From Zygnema cylindricum (taxonomy: Eukaryota > Streptophyta > Zygnematophyceae > Zygnematales > Zygnemataceae), in the NCBI GenBank assembly GCA_037447655.1, contig JBBHKE010003219.1, positions 49,172-67,877 of the forward strand: a stretch of 18,706 bases of DNA. The letters are read 5' to 3'. Every line of letters begins with the position of its first letter. Within the stretch, counting starts at the first letter, position 1. The notes beneath the pieces are model-generated. The model saw only the letters and a list, made by a program, of their open reading frames with translations, searched no databases and had not been told where the DNA came from. A program made the translations under genes and the position numbers. Positions 18,064 through 18,706 of this stretch are shown here, in pieces.

Positions 18064-18530
18064 CACTAATAATGGTACGGACCCCCGACAAAATCGACAA
18101 TTCTCACCTCGTCCCCTAACTGGGTGTGGCAATTTTGTGACTTATTTGTGAATTTGACATTTAAAAAGATTTATAATGTATGTAATGCGCACTAATAATG
18201 GTATGTTTGTAAAGTTCCCAAAAAAAAAAAATGAAAATCCTCACCTCATCTTTCTAAACAGGCGTGGCGACTTTGTGACTAAGGAATATTATAATATATG
18301 TAACCTACACTAATAACGGTACGTTTGTAAATTTTCAGAAAAATAAATGAAAATTCTGGCATCGTCTTCTAACTGGACGTAGCAATTTTCGTGACTTGGG
18401 AACTTGAAATTTAATATATGTACATACATAAAAATATTCAGTACTTGCGATCCACACTAATAGTGGTACGCCTATAAATATAAAAAAAAAGGTGACAATT
18501 CTCACCTCATCTTCTAACTGGGCGTGGCGA
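18064..18530 (+). repeat. Tandem repeat, four units of about 118-147 bp
   Basis: Units start with CACTAATAATGGTACG-like sequence at 18064, 18190, 18308 and 18455. Each later carries TCACCTCATCTTCTAACTGG and GCGTGGCAATTTTGTGAC variants. The last unit is cut off at GGGCGTGGCGA, where GC-richer sequence begins. The minus-strand open frame 18335-18592 overlaps the array and is not supported. Confidence 0.85.
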
Positions 18531-18706
18531 GAGGAGCCGGCCAACATGGCAGGGGTAGAAGGGAGAGACCCGAGAGTCAGTTTGTACTCCATTTGCTGTT
18601 CACACCACTCCTGTGGAGAGAGAGAAGGAAGGAGAGGAGAGAGAGGGGAAGGGACAAATTTCTAAAATACAGGGATTGAAACACAATTGTCCTTTCGTCA
18701 ATATGT
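18531..18706. other. GC-richer terminal segment with a short GA-rich tract
   Basis: The composition changes sharply at 18531. An ATG in good plant context (AACATGGC, 18546) opens a 39-codon frame ending at TAA 18663-18665, partly through a GA-rich tract at 18615-18653. It could be the leader or first exon of a gene continuing beyond the window, but nothing identifies it. Confidence 0.3.

Noticed and set aside
18335-18592. Minus-strand 85-residue open frame
   Set aside because: It overlaps the 118-147-bp tandem array and has no recognisable domain or splice context, although a hydrophobic stretch is present.

Overview
The window looks like nuclear DNA of a land plant, probably a seed plant. 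Three things suggest this: a spliced gene whose N-terminus reads as a chloroplast transit peptide, plant-type telomere-like motifs (T4-6AGGG, related to TTTAGGG), and nested plant-style DNA transposons. The sequence is AT-rich, full of microsatellites, and gene-poor. I cannot name the species. No rRNA, tRNA, CRISPR or prokaryote-type operon is visible.

Layout. Positions 1-1885 hold a G/A-rich polypurine block, AT-rich spacer, an (AG)28 microsatellite and a stretch richer in CG-containing words that may be old transposon sequence. Positions 1894-3407 form a non-autonomous hAT-like element with 13-bp inverted ends and an imperfect 8-bp target duplication. It carries a 62-63-bp tandem array, and a 696-bp PIF/Harbinger-like MITE (2237-2932, TTA duplication) sits cleanly inside one array unit. 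Positions 3652-5992 are intergenic, with a cluster of short inverted motifs. This stretch starts with a block of about 90 bp that recurs at 5993-6086, immediately upstream of the gene.

The only gene I can support starts at 6181 on the + strand. Three exons (6181-6566, 7340-7394, 7724-7804) join in frame to give 174 residues: a likely plastid transit peptide, a variable linker and the beginning of a conserved-looking acidic segment. No further exon was found in the window. Either intron 3 is very long (over 10.9 kb, including a gap) or the gene is broken here.

Downstream of exon 3 are a large polypyrimidine tract, a doubtful ORF, and then the dominant feature: about 40 head-to-tail copies of a satellite with a mean spacing near 156 bp (9955-16196). 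Each unit pairs a conserved non-telomeric core with a variable telomere-like spacer. The array shows a four-unit higher-order pattern and one 166-bp duplication that reads as perfect. It runs into a 10-N assembly gap (16197-16206). Beyond the gap lie a GA-rich tract, a small (TTTTTAGGG)5 island, a 200-bp-spaced repeat pair, a roughly 19-bp minisatellite (17656-17947) and a 118-147-bp tandem repeat (18064-18530).

The window therefore describes repeat-rich chromatin around or inside one plastid-protein gene. The composite telomere-like satellite and the nested transposons are the parts most worth following up. All coordinates, copy numbers and repeat units were worked out by eye.
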